A stretch of DNA of 64,000 nucleotides from Methylotuvimicrobium sp. KM2 (GCF_038051925.1 NZ_CP150634.1:124001-188000); one strand, 5' to 3'; positions 1 to 11,684 are shown, counted from the stretch's first letter. Program-made: numbers and translations. The notes: generated by a model not told the origin, from the letters alone.

Positions 1-54
1 AATTATTATATTTCAATAGCATAGGTGGTAGGCACTGCACTTGTTAAAGCTGGG
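1..54. repeat. Family H palindromic repeat, one end (cut by window start)
   Basis: These 54 bases are the reverse complement of 60957-61010 with two mismatches, so they are one arm of a family H element whose other arm lies outside the window. The complete copy at 60957-61105 shows that H is an imperfect palindrome with CCCAGC/GCTGGG ends. Bases 55-239, between this repeat and msbA, hold nothing else I can name except presumably the msbA promoter. Confidence 0.7.
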
Positions 55-239
55 CTAAGAATTTGCTTTGTCGCTAATTTTCAAATTACCACGAGAAATC
101 CGGAAGAGCCAACTTTGGAGCGAAATTGCGAAAAAACAAAACCTTGAGTCTGCTTTCAGATAAAAAAGTGAACTGTGATAAATATAAATCAATCAGTTAA
201 GCGGTTGGTTCGTTTCGTTACGAATTAGGCTGTGGGATC

Positions 240-2015
240 ATGAAAATTTTTAAGTCAAAAAAACAGAACAGAACAAAAACCGGTTATCTAGTTTATAAAA
301 GATTACTGAGTTATGTTCGCCCCTATAAAAGCTGGTTTTTTTTCAGCATAATCGGTTTCTTGATATATGCGGCGACACAACCTTTATTTGCGGCAATCTT
401 AAAACATATCATCGATTCGTTACAAAGCGGTTCGAGAGAAGATGTCGGTTTAATGCCCTTGCTCTTTATCGGCTTGATATTATTAAGAGGAACCGGATCT
501 TATCTTGGTAATTATTTCATTGCCAAAGTGTCTACAAGTATCGTTCATGCATTGAGGTGTGAAATATTCAATCATTATACGGGTTTGCCTACAAATTATT
601 TCGACTCAAACAACAGCGGACACATGATGTCTAGGATCACGCATAATGTTGGAGAGGTAACGCAGGCAACGACAGACTCGGTGCAAATTGTAATTAAGGA
701 AGGATTGACTGCGCTTGGTCTGGTGCTGTACTTGTTTTATATGAACTGGTTGTTGACACTGGCATTTTTATCAGTCACACCATTTATTGTGTGGCTTGTT
801 AAATATGTGAGTAAAAGATTACGCTCATTGAGTAAAGATATTCAAAATTCGATAGGTAATTTGACGCACATAACGTCTGAGTTGGTCAGTGGGCATCGAA
901 TTGTCAGGAGTTATGGGGGCGAAGAATATGAAAAAAATAGATTTAAAAATAGTAGTCAATTTCATCGTCGGCAATCATTAAAACTTGCGGCAACATCAGC
1001 GTTACATGGACCATTGCTGCAATTAATTATTTCTATTGCCTTGGCTGGTTTAATGTATTTGTCTTTGACTTTAATGCAAGAGGCGACTGCCGGTGAATTT
1101 GTTGCGTTTTTAACAGCTGCTTTTCTTTTGCCGCGACCCATTAGACAGCTGAGTGATGCTAATTCAAAAATACAAAAAGGAGTGGTGGCGGCCGAGTCCT
1201 TGTTTGCCATATTAGATGAGCCGGTCGAGAATGATTCTGGAGAATATGAGCCAAAGCATTGTAAGGGTAGAATTGAATTTAAAAATGTACGATTTAGATA
1301 CCAAGGAGCAGAGAGCGAGGCATTAAAAGGAATTAGTTTTACGGTTGAGCCAGGGCAGACTGTAGCTTTAGTTGGCGCCTCGGGTGGAGGCAAGAGTACG
1401 CTGATTAATTTATTGCCGAGATTTTATGAATATTCGTCGGGTCAAATCCTTCTTGATGGTGTAGACATAACCGCTTATAAGTTGGAAAACTTAAGGCGAC
1501 AAATTGCAGTAGTGACCCAACAAGTCACATTGTTTAACGATACGGTAGCGAATAATATTGCCTATGGAGCTTTGCAAGGGGTGTCTTTGGAAAGCGTGGA
1601 GCAAGCGGCAAAAGATGCCTATGCGATGAAATTCATCCAAAAAATGCCGCAGGGTTTGCAAACCGAAATCGGAGAAAATGGCGTTAAGTTGTCTGGAGGA
1701 CAAAAACAGCGATTAGCATTAGCGAGAGCTTTATTGAAAAATGCCCCGGTTTTAATCCTAGATGAAGCCACTTCTGCTCTCGATACCGAATCAGAGCGGT
1801 ATATTCAAAAGGCCTTGCAGAACATTCTTTCAAATAGGTCCACAATAGTAGTGGCCCACCGTTTGTCTACTATAGAGAATGCCGATGTAATTCTTGTAAT
1901 GGATAATGGTCAAATAGCAGAACAGGGTTGCCACAAGGAATTGCTAGCAAAGAATGGGCTCTATGCTAGGCTATACGACATGCAGTTCAATGGCGAGACC
2001 AATATGGGCGTATAA
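240..2015 (+). CDS. msbA: Lipid A export ABC transporter, ATP-binding/permease protein MsbA
   Basis: A 591-residue half-transporter of the MsbA family, which flips lipid A-core (or related lipids) across the inner membrane using ATP. The N-terminal half (residues about 30-310) holds the hydrophobic membrane segments. The C-terminal half is the ABC ATPase, with Walker A GASGGGKS at residues 379-386, signature LSGGQ at 484-488, Walker B VLILDEA at 504-510 and a switch histidine in VVAHRLST. The ATG at 240 follows a purine-rich GTGGGAT. Length matches MsbA (about 580-600). It stands alone upstream of the rRNA operon; the usual lpxK partner is not next to it, so the symbol rests on sequence family rather than context. 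Confidence 0.85.
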   Translation: MKIFKSKKQNRTKTGYLVYKRLLSYVRPYKSWFFFSIIGFLIYAATQPLFAAILKHIIDSLQSGSREDVGLMPLLFIGLILLRGTGSYLGNYFIAKVSTSIVHALRCEIFNHYTGLPTNYFDSNNSGHMMSRITHNVGEVTQATTDSVQIVIKEGLTALGLVLYLFYMNWLLTLAFLSVTPFIVWLVKYVSKRLRSLSKDIQNSIGNLTHITSELVSGHRIVRSYGGEEYEKNRFKNSSQFHRRQSLKLAATSALHGPLLQLIISIALAGLMYLSLTLMQEATAGEFVAFLTAAFLLPRPIRQLSDANSKIQKGVVAAESLFAILDEPVENDSGEYEPKHCKGRIEFKNVRFRYQGAESEALKGISFTVEPGQTVALVGASGGGKSTLINLLPRFYEYSSGQILLDGVDITAYKLENLRRQIAVVTQQVTLFNDTVANNIAYGALQGVSLESVEQAAKDAYAMKFIQKMPQGLQTEIGENGVKLSGGQKQRLALARALLKNAPVLILDEATSALDTESERYIQKALQNILSNRSTIVVAHRLSTIENADVILVMDNGQIAEQGCHKELLAKNGLYARLYDMQFNGETNMGV

Positions 2016-2052
2016 AATAAATCGACAAAATGAAAAAGGGGAAGAAAAACTG

Positions 2053-2080
2053 TTGACATGTGGAAGTAGGACTGTATAAT
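2053..2080 (+). promoter_or_regulatory. rRNA operon promoter P1
   Basis: A consensus sigma-70 promoter: TTGACA at 2053-2058, 16-bp spacer, TATAAT at 2075-2080. It lies about 280 bp before the 16S gene, as rRNA P1 promoters do. Confidence 0.85.
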
Positions 2081-2138
2081 GCTCGTCTTTCCCGCCGCGA
2101 AACAGCGGAACGACGGGAAGAGAGATTGAAAATAAAGT

Positions 2139-2166
2139 TTGACATCGAGTTTCAGCTCTGTATAAT
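2139..2166 (+). promoter_or_regulatory. rRNA operon promoter P2
   Basis: A second consensus promoter: TTGACA at 2139-2144, 16-bp spacer, TATAAT at 2161-2166, followed by a GC-rich discriminator (GGGCGGG) typical of stringently controlled promoters. With P1 it forms a tandem pair 86 bp apart. Confidence 0.85.
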
Positions 2167-2195
2167 GGGCGGGCTCAACAGGGGTAAAGCTCCTG

Positions 2196-2206
2196 GCTCT
2201 TTAACA
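2196..2206 (+). promoter_or_regulatory. boxA antitermination site of the rRNA leader
   Basis: GCTCTTTAACA matches the boxA element bound by NusB/S10 to make RNA polymerase resistant to Rho on rRNA operons. The same sequence recurs before the 23S gene at 4266-4276. Confidence 0.8.
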
Positions 2207-2219
2207 AGTTGATCAAAAT

Positions 2220-2254
2220 AATTTGTGTGGGTGCTTGTGGCGACTAGCTTAGCG
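2220..2254 (+). other. Left arm of the 16S precursor processing stem
   Basis: This stretch can pair with 3903-3937 just after the 16S gene. Most differences from a perfect complement are transitions that would leave G-U pairs, so the RNA stem is better conserved than the DNA. Such stems are the usual RNase III sites that release pre-16S rRNA. Confidence 0.6.
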
Positions 2255-2362
2255 GTAAAAGTTAATCGACGCAAGAACAACACGTTAATTCAAGTAATTG
2301 TCGTTTAATTCTGCAGTCGAGACAAGATTGGTGACTGATCTAATTTAGTCACAAACTGTATT

Positions 2363-3897
<1,535 letters not shown>

Positions 3898-3963
3898 CAA
3901 AGACGCAAGCGGTCGTCATGAGTGTCCACAACAAATTATTTTGATCGAAGACGTCACGAGCCT

Positions 3964-4040
<77 letters not shown>

Positions 4041-4114
4041 ACGCGGCGAAAGCCTGGAAGCTGGAAGGACCGGCCGTCAAGCCGCCGAGCAAGCGGAATG
4101 CACGAACCCCCCAA

Positions 4115-4190
4115 GGGGCCATAGCTCAGCTGGGAGAGCGCCTGCCTTGCACGCAGGAGGTCGGGAGTTCGATCCTCCCTGGCTCCACCA
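4115..4190 (+). tRNA. tRNA-Ala (TGC)
   Basis: A 76-nt cloverleaf with an encoded CCA: acceptor GGGGCCA pairing with TGGCTCC, anticodon loop TTGCACG (TGC), T-arm GGGAGTTCGATCCTCCC. It follows tRNA-Ile after a 74-nt spacer. Its 3' CCA end is the start of a 17-bp perfect inverted repeat with 4226-4242. Confidence 0.97.
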
Positions 4191-4242
4191 ATGCTATACA
4201 GTTTTAACGGCGAACACCCGAAAAGACTGTATAGCATTGGTG
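4186..4242 (+). other. Perfect 17-bp stem that includes the tRNA-Ala CCA end
   Basis: Bases 4186-4202 (which contain the mature CACCA end of tRNA-Ala) are exactly complementary to 4226-4242, leaving a 23-nt loop. In the primary transcript this hairpin would compete with the tRNA 3' end and may be an RNase III or RNase E processing site. Confidence 0.7.
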
Positions 4243-4265
4243 ACGAAACAACAACGTCAGTAATA

Positions 4266-4276
4266 GCTCTTTAACA
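4266..4276 (+). promoter_or_regulatory. Second boxA, in the 16S-23S spacer
   Basis: GCTCTTTAACA repeats the leader boxA at 2196-2206; rRNA operons commonly carry one before 16S and one before 23S. Just after it, 4278-4294 is a perfect complement of 7760-7776 beyond the 23S gene. Confidence 0.8.
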
Positions 4277-4277
4277 A

Positions 4278-4294
4278 TTTGGAAATCTGTACAC
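4278..4294 (+). other. 17-nt segment complementary to the region after 23S
   Basis: TTTGGAAATCTGTACAC here is the exact reverse complement of 7760-7776, in the 23S-5S spacer. It lies outside the closer processing stem 4494-4510/7681-7698. The two would bring both flanks of pre-23S rRNA together. Confidence 0.65.
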
Positions 4295-4493
4295 TGTAAA
4301 TTCAGCGTTTAAAGCAATTTAAACTAAGAAGATACAAATAACAAGTTCATGTGCACAGACGGAGAAGTCGAGTTTAGAAGCGCCCGCGTCGAAAGGCAAG
4401 GGGAGCGATTAAAATTGGCGGAACCGAAAGTGAACTGAATGAGTTCTCAAGCAGAAAGCGAAAATGTCAGCTGATCTGTATAACGTTAGACTT

Positions 4494-4510
4494 ATTGGGG
4501 TTATATGGTC
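4494..4510 (+). other. Left arm of the 23S processing stem
   Basis: ATTGGGG plus TTATATGGTC pairs with 7681-7698 (GACCATATAACACCCAAT) with one bulge. The mature 23S ends lie within it, as in other bacteria, where RNase III cuts such a stem. Confidence 0.75.
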
Positions 4511-5543
4511 AAGTGAATAAGCGCATACGGTGGATGCCTAGGCGATAAGAGGCGACGAAGGACGTAGTAGCATGCGATAAGCCGCGGGGAGTTTGCAAAC
4601 TAACTTTGATCCGCGGATTTCCGAATGGGGCAACCCGGCCAGGATAACCTGGTCATCCTGCATTGAATACATAGGTGTAGGAAGCGAACCCGGGGAACTG
4701 AAACATCTAAGTACCCGGAGGAAAAGAAATCAACCGAGATTCCCTTAGTAGCGGCGAGCGAACGGGGAGCAGCCCTTAAGCATTGAGCAAATTAGTAGAA
4801 CAGTCTGGAAAGTCTGGCGATACAGCGTGATAGCCGCGTATACGAAAATTTGCTGGGTGTGAAAACGAGTAGGACGGGGCACGTGAAACCTTGTCTGAAT
4901 ATGGGGGGACCATCCTCCAAGGCTAAATACTCCTTATCGACCGATAGTGAACCAGTACCGTGAGGGAAAGGCGAAAAGAACCGAGGAGATCGGAGTGAAA
5001 TAGAACCTGAAACCGTATGCGTACAAGCAGTAGGAGCCTGTCTTCGGATGGGTGACTGCGTACCTTTTGTATAATGGGTCAGCGACTTAATCTCAGTGGC
5101 AAGCTTAACCGGATAGGGGAGGCGTAGCGAAAGCGAGTCTGAATAGGGCGTCATAGTCGCTGGGATTAGACCCGAAACCGGGCGATCTATCCATGACCAG
5201 GTTGAAGGTTGGGTAATACCAACTGGAGGACCGAACCGGGATCCGTTGAAAAGGATTCGGATGAGTTGTGGATCGGAGTGAAAGGCTAATCAAGCCCGGA
5301 GATAGCTGGTTCTCCTCGAAAGCTATTTAGGTAGCGCCTCGTGTATCACTGTTGGGGGTAGAGCACTGTTTCGGCTAGGGGGTCATCTCGACTTACCAAC
5401 CCGATGCAAACTCCGAATACCAACAAGTGCGAGCACGGGAGACACACGGCGGGTGATAAGGTCCGTCGTGAAAAGGGAAACAGCCCAGACCGTCAGCTAA
5501 GGTCCCCAAATCTATGCTCAGTGGGAAACGATGTGAGAAGGCC

Positions 5544-5608
<65 letters not shown>

Positions 5609-6314
5609 GAGTCGGCTTGCGCGGAAGATTCACCGGGGCTAAGCATAGTACCGAAGCTACGGATCTTACGTAAGTAAGGTGGTAGAGGAGCGTTCTGTAC
5701 GCCTGCGAAGGTCGATTGAGAAGTCGGCTGGAGGTATCAGAAGTGCGAATGCTGACATGAGTAACGATAATGGGGGTGAAAAACCCCCACGCCGAAAACC
5801 CAAGGTTTCCTGCGCAACGCTAATCGACGCAGGGTTAGTCGGCACCTAAGGCGAGGCCGAAAGGCGTAGTCGATGGAAAACAGGTTAATATTCCTGTACC
5901 GGAGGTAACTGCGATGGGGTGACGGAGAAGGCTAGGTCAGCTGTCGGTTGGAAGTGACAGTTTAAGCGCGTAGGGAGATCCTTTAGGCAAATCCGGAGGA
6001 TCAATCCTGAGACGTAACGACGAGTTTCCCTATAGGGAGACGAAGTGATTGATGCCCTGCTTCCAAGAAAAACCTCTAAGCATCAGGTTATCTGCGGCCG
6101 TACCCTAAACCGACACAGGTGGGTGGGATGAGAATTCTAAGGCGCTTGAGAGAACTCGGGTGAAGGAACTAGGCAAAATGGTACCGTAACTTCGGGAGAA
6201 GGTACGCCCTTGTTAGGTGAAGTCCCTTGCGGATGGAGCTGAAGAGGGTAGCATTAAACTGGTGGCTGCGACTGTTTAGCAAAAACATAGCACTCTGCAA
6301 ACTCGAAAGAGGAC

Positions 6315-6349
<35 letters not shown>

Positions 6350-6389
6350 TAATTGATGGGGTTACCCCTCACCTAGATTATTTAGAACC

Positions 6390-6760
<371 letters not shown>

Positions 6761-7022
6761 CGATGGCCACACTGTCTCCACCCGAGACTCAGTGAAATTG
6801 AAATCGCTGTGAAGATGCAGTGTACCCGCGGCTAGACGGAAAGACCCCGTGAACCTTTACTATAGCTTGACACTGGACTTTGAACCTATTTGTGTAGGAT
6901 AGGTGGGAGGCTGTGAAGCATCAACGCCAGTTGGTGTGGAGCCGACCTTGAAATACCACCCTGGTATGTTTGAAGTTCTAACCTAGGTCCGTAATCCGGA
7001 TTGGGGACAGTGTCTGGTGGGT

Positions 7023-7065
<43 letters not shown>

Positions 7066-7186
7066 ACGAAGGTGTGCTCAGCATGGTCGGAAATCATGCG
7101 ATGAGTGTAAAGGCAAAAGCACGCTTGACTGCGAGACGGACAAGTCGAGCAGGTACGAAAGTAGGTCTTAGTGATCCGGTGGTTCT

Positions 7187-7242
<56 letters not shown>

Positions 7243-7271
7243 ACCGCCCAAGAGTTCATATCGACGGCGGT

Positions 7272-7304
<33 letters not shown>

Positions 7305-7343
7305 AGGGCTGAAGCAGGTCCTAAGGGTATGGCTGTTCGCCAT

Positions 7344-7398
<55 letters not shown>

Positions 7399-7515
7399 TG
7401 CCGTGGGCGTTTGAGATTTGAGGGAAGCTGCTCCTAGTACGAGAGGACCGGAGTGGACGATCCTCTGGTGTTCCGGTTGTCACGCCAGTGGCATTGCCGG
7501 GTAGCTATGATCGGA

Positions 7516-7551
<36 letters not shown>

Positions 7552-7686
7552 CTCCCAAGATGAGATCTCACTGGGACCGTGAGTCCCCTGAAGGGCCCTG
7601 AGAGACGATCAGGTTGATAGGTCAGGTGTGGAAGTGCAGTAATGTATGAAGCTAACTGATACTAATTGCCCGTGAGGCTTGACCAT

Positions 7687-7976
7687 ATAACACCCAATCG
7701 GTTTGCACCGACGGTGTTATCCAACAGCCGACAATCGCTAAAGCGAGAGAACGAAAAGCGTGTACAGATTTCCAAAAAAACAGGTGAACGATAAAAGGTT
7801 CAAGGTTAAAGGAGCAAAGCTAAGGCTAAGCAGCCCAGACCGAAAACCCCGATAAAATCGAAAACACCTGAAGTAAAGAGTTTTGAGTAGGCTCGATAGC
7901 TAAGCCGGATTAGGGTTAAAGAAAATAAATAGCCTTTAACCTGGCCGCTGAAACCTTGAACCTGCTGTAACCGGTT
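7687..7976 (+). other. 23S-5S spacer with complementary segments
   Basis: No gene. Bases 7681-7698 close the 23S stem and 7760-7776 pair with 4278-4294. A further inverted pair, 7796-7807 with 7952-7963, brackets a segment before 5S and may shape the pre-5S transcript. An unrelated-looking stretch at 7860-7920 shows no motif I recognise. Confidence 0.5.
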
Positions 7977-8096
7977 TGCCTGGTGACCATAGCGAGCGTG
8001 TCCCACCCGATCCCATCCCGAACTCGGAAGTGAAACCGCTTAGCGCCGATGATAGTGTGGCACTTTGCCATGTGAAAGTAGGGAATTGCCAGGCGC
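7977..8096 (+). rRNA. rrf: 5S ribosomal RNA
   Basis: About 119-120 nt with the terminal helix TGCCTGGT/GCCAGGC, loop A-B segment TCCCACCCGATCCCATCCCG, CCGAACTCGGAAGTGAAAC and GTAGGGAATTGCCAGG, all typical of 5S rRNA. It is the last gene of the operon and is followed by a strong terminator. Confidence 0.95.
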
Positions 8097-8103
8097 TTAT
8101 CCC

Positions 8104-8141
8104 AAAAGCCCGTGTTGATCATTCAACACGGGCTTTTTTTT
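8104..8141 (+). terminator. rRNA operon intrinsic terminator
   Basis: A stem AAGCCCGTGTTGA/TCAACACGGGCTT with a short loop followed by eight T residues, directly after 5S. Confidence 0.93.
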
Positions 8142-8175
8142 GTCTTAAGGTTTTGCAAAAGGATGGCATCCATTA

Positions 8176-8192
8176 GGTACGCGTAGCGTACC
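8176..8192. repeat. Small palindrome between the rRNA operon and the MCE operon
   Basis: GGTACGC-GTA-GCGTACC is a perfect 7-bp inverted repeat with a 3-nt loop and no T tract. Function unknown; it could be an operator or a repeat remnant. The promoter of the downstream operon should lie in 8193-8316; the TATAGAAT near 8265 is a weak candidate for a -10. Confidence 0.4.
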
Positions 8193-8316
8193 CTCACAGT
8201 TAGGTTTGTAATTGGATGGGCTAGTCAATAAAGCTAATAGATTCATGGGCGAAAACCAAATTGCTATAGAATGGTCAAATAGTTGTATTTACTTATAACA
8301 ATGGAAAAATACATTG

Positions 8317-9453
8317 ATGGCCTCATTAAAAAATAAGCTTTTTGCTAAACCGGTGTTGCAAATAGATCAAGAAAATAATTTATCCTCAATTAATCTCAAA
8401 GGTTCATGGAACTTATTGGCAATCAACGAAAGTCCTGCTATTACTCGAGAGCTTAAAGGACTGCAAATCAATTCGGATTGTATATGGCGCCTTGATGAGG
8501 TCGATGCGCTCGATAGTGCGGGAGCTTGGCTGATATGGCAGGTTTGGGGGGAGGAGTTTCCAATTCAAGTGCAAATGAGGCCGGAACATAAGCGCTTATT
8601 CGATCGTTGGAAAACCTTTAGCTATGAACGCCCAGAGGAAGCACAGAAAAATTTGGCACAAATTTTTAAGGACGGAAATAAAGTCATTTTGGCATTTTAT
8701 AGGCATGTTTTTAATAGCATTATTTTGCTTGGGCAATTATTGCTCGATACAGCATATCTATTAAGATCACCAAACAAAATACCTTGGCCGGAAATTTCAA
8801 TGACGATATATAGTTCCGGTGTTAAGGCTCTTGGCATCACCGCGTTAGTTGGCTTTTTGATTGGTATTGTTCTCAGTTATTTGTCGGCACTTCAGTTACA
8901 AGCTTTCGGTGCGGAGATCTACATTATCAATATTTTGGGTATGAGTATTATTCGAGAGTTAGGGCCTTTGTTAGCGGCTATTTTAGTGGCAGGGCGATCA
9001 GGGTCTGCATTAACCGCCCAAATAGGAATCATGCGTGTTGCAGAAGAGTTAGATGCGTTGTCCTCGATGGGAATTTCGCATTCTCTACGAATCGTTTTTC
9101 CGATAGTAGTTGCTTTAACAGTAACGTTACCGTTATTGACGGTATGGACCAATGCGGCCGCTCTTTTAGGTGGCATTGTGTCGGCTTGGCACACGCTCGA
9201 TATAAGTATGCAACAGTTTGTGCAGAGACTACCTGACTCCGTACCTTTGGTTAATGTATTTATTGGCGTGGGTAAGGCTGCGTTATTCGGTATGTTAATA
9301 GGAATGATAGCTTGTCACTATGGATTCCATATTAAACCAAACTCGGAAAGTTTAGGGAATGAAACAACTAACTCCGTTGTCGCTTCAATTACAGTGGTAA
9401 TCATGGTGGATGCGATATTTGCTATTCTATTTATGGGGACGGGAATGCCATGA
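8317..9453 (+). CDS. mlaE: MlaE-family lipid ABC permease with fused N-terminal STAS domain
   Basis: A 378-residue permease of an MCE-type lipid transporter. Residues 1 to about 105 form a STAS (MlaB-like) domain: the VDALDSAGAWLIW stretch around residue 67 carries the DSAG motif. The rest is the MlaE permease with about five hydrophobic segments and the conserved REL-GPLLAAILVAGRSGSALTA region. In E. coli MlaB is a separate protein; here it is joined to the permease, and no separate mlaB follows. A TTG lies at 8314, but the ATG at 8317 is preferred. The stop overlaps the next start (ATGA at 9450-9453), so the genes are translationally coupled. Substrate is presumably phospholipid moving between the membranes; not shown by sequence. 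Confidence 0.85.
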   Translation: MASLKNKLFAKPVLQIDQENNLSSINLKGSWNLLAINESPAITRELKGLQINSDCIWRLDEVDALDSAGAWLIWQVWGEEFPIQVQMRPEHKRLFDRWKTFSYERPEEAQKNLAQIFKDGNKVILAFYRHVFNSIILLGQLLLDTAYLLRSPNKIPWPEISMTIYSSGVKALGITALVGFLIGIVLSYLSALQLQAFGAEIYIINILGMSIIRELGPLLAAILVAGRSGSALTAQIGIMRVAEELDALSSMGISHSLRIVFPIVVALTVTLPLLTVWTNAAALLGGIVSAWHTLDISMQQFVQRLPDSVPLVNVFIGVGKAALFGMLIGMIACHYGFHIKPNSESLGNETTNSVVASITVVIMVDAIFAILFMGTGMP

Positions 9454-10232
9454 ATGACATTAATGCAATTCATATGGAAAACATTTGGACCCAATTTGGT
9501 GACAACGTAATTCACGAGAATATCAGTTTCAGTTTATCAAAAGCGGAAATTCTCGGTTTGGTCGGGGCATCTGGAAGTGGAAAAACCACATTGATGCGTG
9601 AAATGATCGGACTGCAGGCTCCGACCGAAGGACGTGTTATGGTAATGGGGCAAATCTTAGATTATGAATCCGGGCATATTTCAGGGCAGATGTTAAGTCA
9701 GTTTGGTGTATTGTTTCAAAAAGGTGCTTTATTTAGTTCGTTAAATGTTTTCGATAATATTGCATTTCCGTTGCGGGAAATTGGTGTCAAGGATTCCGAA
9801 TGGATATCTCATTTGGTTGGTTTAAAATTAGCGATGGTTGGCTTATCTGCAAAAGATGAATTACTCATGCCGGCTCAACTATCCGGGGGCATGATTAAAA
9901 GAGTGGCTCTTGCCAGGGCCTTGATTTTAGAGCCGGCGTTATTATTTCTTGATGAGCCGACATCCGGTCTTGACCCGATTGCCAGTCAAGGATTTGTAGA
10001 CCTATTGCGCGAGCTTCATCATGACTTGGGTTTCACGGTTGTTATGGTCACCCATGATTTAAACGTTTTGAATGATTTGTGTACCAAAGTTGCTGTGCTG
10101 GCAGAAAAAAAATTAATTGCATACGGTCCGTTAGAAGTCGCGCTAAAGTGTAGTCATACTTTTGCGAGACAATTTTTTCATAATAAGCACGCTGAGAAAG
10201 TTTTTATGAATAGAGAGCATTGTTTTGGGTAG
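9450..10232 (+). CDS. mlaF: MCE lipid transporter ATPase (MlaF-like)
   Basis: A 260-residue ABC ATPase: Walker A GASGSGKT (about residues 39-46), signature LSGGMIKRVALARAL, Walker B ALLFLDEPTSGLD and switch His in MVTHDLN. The signature LSGGM with following Lys/Arg is usual for MlaF/Ttg2A rather than importer ATPases. It overlaps the permease gene by 4 bp and the MCE gene by 8 bp, so the three subunits are made together. It powers lipid movement from the cytoplasmic face of the inner membrane. Confidence 0.88.
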   Translation: MNDINAIHMENIWTQFGDNVIHENISFSLSKAEILGLVGASGSGKTTLMREMIGLQAPTEGRVMVMGQILDYESGHISGQMLSQFGVLFQKGALFSSLNVFDNIAFPLREIGVKDSEWISHLVGLKLAMVGLSAKDELLMPAQLSGGMIKRVALARALILEPALLFLDEPTSGLDPIASQGFVDLLRELHHDLGFTVVMVTHDLNVLNDLCTKVAVLAEKKLIAYGPLEVALKCSHTFARQFFHNKHAEKVFMNREHCFG

Positions 10233-11139
10233 AGATACGCACGCTTTAGCTACCGGTCTTTTTTTACTAACACTGATAATAGGACTAGTCGGCATAGTGT
10301 ATTGGATCGGTAGCTTTGAAAAGGCGCGTGATCTTTATGTTATCTCGACTAGAGACTCAGTAACCGGTTTAAATCCCGAATCTACCGTGTATTACCGGGG
10401 TATTGCGGTCGGTAAGGTTTTGACGGTAAATTTCGATCCGAGCGATCCACTGACGATTTTGGTCGAAATTGAGGTGGATAGCAATATACGATTTACAAGA
10501 GGGGTTTTTGCGACATTACGTCTAAAAGGGGTGACAGGGTTAACGCAAATCGATTTACAAGATACGGGAGACAGCGATGAATGGTTGTTACCTGGTGATA
10601 GGCCGGAGCAAAGAATTCCGTTGCTGCCATCGTTGACGGATCGTCTATTGAGTTCAGGCGAAGAAATATTAATGAAAGCCGAACAATTGATGATACGTCT
10701 AGACCGAGTGTTGAGCGATGAAAATGAAGAGCATGGACGTGAAATTTTGCGTAATCTAAATGTCGTCACCGCGAAAATGCCAAAACTTGAGGATCAGCTG
10801 GGTAAGGTATTGGAAAGAATGCCGAATTTGATAGATACTACGGAGACTACGCTCGGTCAAATCGGTGATTTGACGGTTGATTTAAAAGCGGCGGCGAATA
10901 GCGTAAAAGTGCTTGGTGACCGAGGGGATGCATTGATCGCATCGGGAGCGAATGTCGGGGATGTGCTGACAGGGACAACATTACCAAAAGTGCATCAAAC
11001 AATGAATGAATTACAGTCCACAATGGATCAACTAAAACGAGTTGCCAATATGCTCGAAGCTAATCCTCAAGCATTAATATTGGGCCCGGTTAAAACCGAG
11101 CCTGCTCCTGGCGAACCGGGATATGAGGAGCCGCAATGA
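10225..11139 (+). CDS. mlaD: MCE-domain substrate-binding protein (MlaD-like)
   Basis: 304 residues: an N-terminal membrane anchor (about residues 9-29), one MCE domain (about 38-117, with the YRGIAVGKV and GVTGLTQIDL segments) and a long helical tail from about residue 140 to 275 that could form a hexameric tunnel or needle. E. coli MlaD is about 183 residues, so the tail is longer, as in PqiB/YebT relatives or Mycobacterium Mce proteins. The start is a TTG at 10225 inside the end of the ATPase gene; no ATG lies nearby in frame, so the exact start is uncertain. The stop overlaps the next gene. Confidence 0.83.
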   Translation: MGRDTHALATGLFLLTLIIGLVGIVYWIGSFEKARDLYVISTRDSVTGLNPESTVYYRGIAVGKVLTVNFDPSDPLTILVEIEVDSNIRFTRGVFATLRLKGVTGLTQIDLQDTGDSDEWLLPGDRPEQRIPLLPSLTDRLLSSGEEILMKAEQLMIRLDRVLSDENEEHGREILRNLNVVTAKMPKLEDQLGKVLERMPNLIDTTETTLGQIGDLTVDLKAAANSVKVLGDRGDALIASGANVGDVLTGTTLPKVHQTMNELQSTMDQLKRVANMLEANPQALILGPVKTEPAPGEPGYEEPQ

Positions 11140-11684
11140 AAGTATCGCTGATTAATTTGTGTCTAATCATGCTGATGCTGATAAGTGGCTGTAGCTATAA
11201 AACTAGACCCGATGGAGCGGCTTTGCACGACCTTGGGCTTATTGTTCAGCGAAATGCTGAGCAGGCCTCATTACATGTCGAAGTAACAGCTCCGGAGTGG
11301 TTAAGGGATACGAGAATTCACTACAGACAGCTTTATTTAACCCCTACCATTGTAAAATTTTATAACCTAGACCGATGGATCGCGCAACCGGCCGCTTTGT
11401 TGGCCAAGCACTTCGCAGCAATTCCAGTAAGCGAGCCGTTAACTGTAAAAGTGCGTTTATTGGATTTCGAACAACGTTTCGACACTCCTCAGCAAGCGCG
11501 TTCGGTCGTTGCTTTTGAAGTTGAAGTGTATAAGACGAACGCAAATGCGCCAATAGCTCGAAAAGCGTTTCAATTTGAACAGATCAATATATCGGCCAAT
11601 GCATTGGGTGCGGTCAATAGCTTTGCCGACTTGACTGAGAAAGCCGTGAGTGAAATGAGCGCTTGGTTTAATTCTTTGCGTTAA
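11136..11684 (+). CDS. ABC-type transport auxiliary lipoprotein (PqiC/DUF330-like)
   Basis: 182 residues starting with a lipoprotein signal peptide; the lipobox LISGC puts the lipidated Cys near residue 19. The body (for example RDTRIHYRQLYLTPTI and VVAFEVEVYKT) resembles the ABC-type transport auxiliary lipoproteins that accompany MCE transporters and are held in the outer membrane. It overlaps the MCE gene by 4 bp and closes the four-gene operon. I infer it is the outer-membrane partner of the transporter; no MlaA or MlaC homologue is present here. Confidence 0.78.
   Translation: MKVSLINLCLIMLMLISGCSYKTRPDGAALHDLGLIVQRNAEQASLHVEVTAPEWLRDTRIHYRQLYLTPTIVKFYNLDRWIAQPAALLAKHFAAIPVSEPLTVKVRLLDFEQRFDTPQQARSVVAFEVEVYKTNANAPIARKAFQFEQINISANALGAVNSFADLTEKAVSEMSAWFNSLR

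Noticed and set aside
962-1393. 143-codon ORF opposite msbA
   Set aside because: Lies on the reverse strand of a strong gene and shows no motif; a shadow.
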